Source: Acidobacteriota bacterium (GTDB taxonomy: Bacteria; Acidobacteriota; Terriglobia; Bryobacterales; Bryobacteraceae). Taken from it: 5,548 bases of DNA. The stretch lies in the NCBI GenBank assembly GCA_947505565.1, contig CANNLB010000247.1:1-5548 (forward strand), read 5' to 3'. Positions within the stretch are counted from its first letter, which is position 1, and every line of letters begins with the position of its first letter. A model generated the notes under the pieces. The model saw only the letters and a list, made by a program, of their open reading frames with translations, was not told the DNA's origin and did not search any database. Below, one piece after another: positions 5,428 to 5,548 of the stretch. Made by a program: the position numbers and the translations under genes.

Positions 5428-5548
5428 TCTGCTCGAATAGACTTGACCAGATCACAAACTGATCATGCCGCGTGGCATGCCGACGGGCGGGACCGTCCTC
5501 CTCCGTGCTGCAGGCGCGTATATCGTTGCATAGTTTTAGGCACCGACG
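5428..5548. other. Non-coding right flank with short hairpins
   Basis: No supportable gene is seen here. Three short inverted repeats occur: GATCA/TGATC (5450-5454 and 5460-5464), CATGCC/GGCATG (5464-5469 and 5474-5479, 4-base loop) and GACGG/CCGTC (5482-5486 and 5493-5497). None is followed by a T-run, so they are not convincing terminators. Only very short reading frames are present. The stretch could be the decayed interior of the suspected insertion sequence. Confidence 0.4.

Noticed and set aside
5465..5533. 22-codon plus-strand ORF starting at the ATG at 5465
   Set aside because: No ribosome binding site, no recognisable sequence, and it overlaps small inverted repeats in what looks like decayed DNA.

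Overview
The window looks like part of a chromosomal type VI secretion system (T6SS) locus from a GC-rich, soil-type Gram-negative bacterium. I lean towards Acidobacteriota. This rests on my recollection that proteins with repeated GEFTRMF-type motifs next to a kinase-like N-terminus occur in that phylum, and on the general look of the proteins. It is an inference and not proven by the sequence.

Layout. Positions 1-2445 hold a minus-strand block in the order tssK (2445 to 1090), tssL (1067 to 336) and tssM (323 to beyond the left edge). The genes are separated by 22 and 12 bases, so they almost certainly form one operon. Together they encode the baseplate adaptor (TssK) and the two inner-membrane parts of the membrane complex (TssL, TssM). 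TssK is known to link the baseplate to TssL/TssM. The start of tssM is present but its downstream part, including the rest of its P-loop, is cut off by the window edge.

Positions 2446-2688 are a 243-bp divergent intergenic region. It contains a 27-bp near-perfect direct repeat (26/27 identical, 34-bp period), a plausible plus-strand promoter and a possible 11-codon leader ORF with a strong ribosome binding site.

Positions 2689-5046 encode, on the plus strand, a 785-residue protein and the most unusual object in the window. It has an N-terminal module resembling only the N-lobe of a Ser/Thr protein kinase, without a catalytic half. This is followed by about 650 residues of Pro/Ala-rich, probably disordered sequence carrying about 14 copies of a short F-T-x-M-F motif, three tandem 18-residue ETLPPF units and a PQM-rich stretch. 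It ends in a single C-terminal membrane segment. Its divergent position suggests a T6SS-associated membrane-tethered scaffold or regulator, but its function is not established here.

Positions 5047-5548 contain no intact gene. A decayed DUF418-family membrane protein fragment lies at about 5095-5404, with no start codon, an in-frame TAG, a frameshift at a run of nine G, and a truncated end. Where it stops, the sequence resembles the terminal repeat of an IS3-family insertion sequence. The right flank therefore looks like decaying, rearranged DNA next to the T6SS locus.
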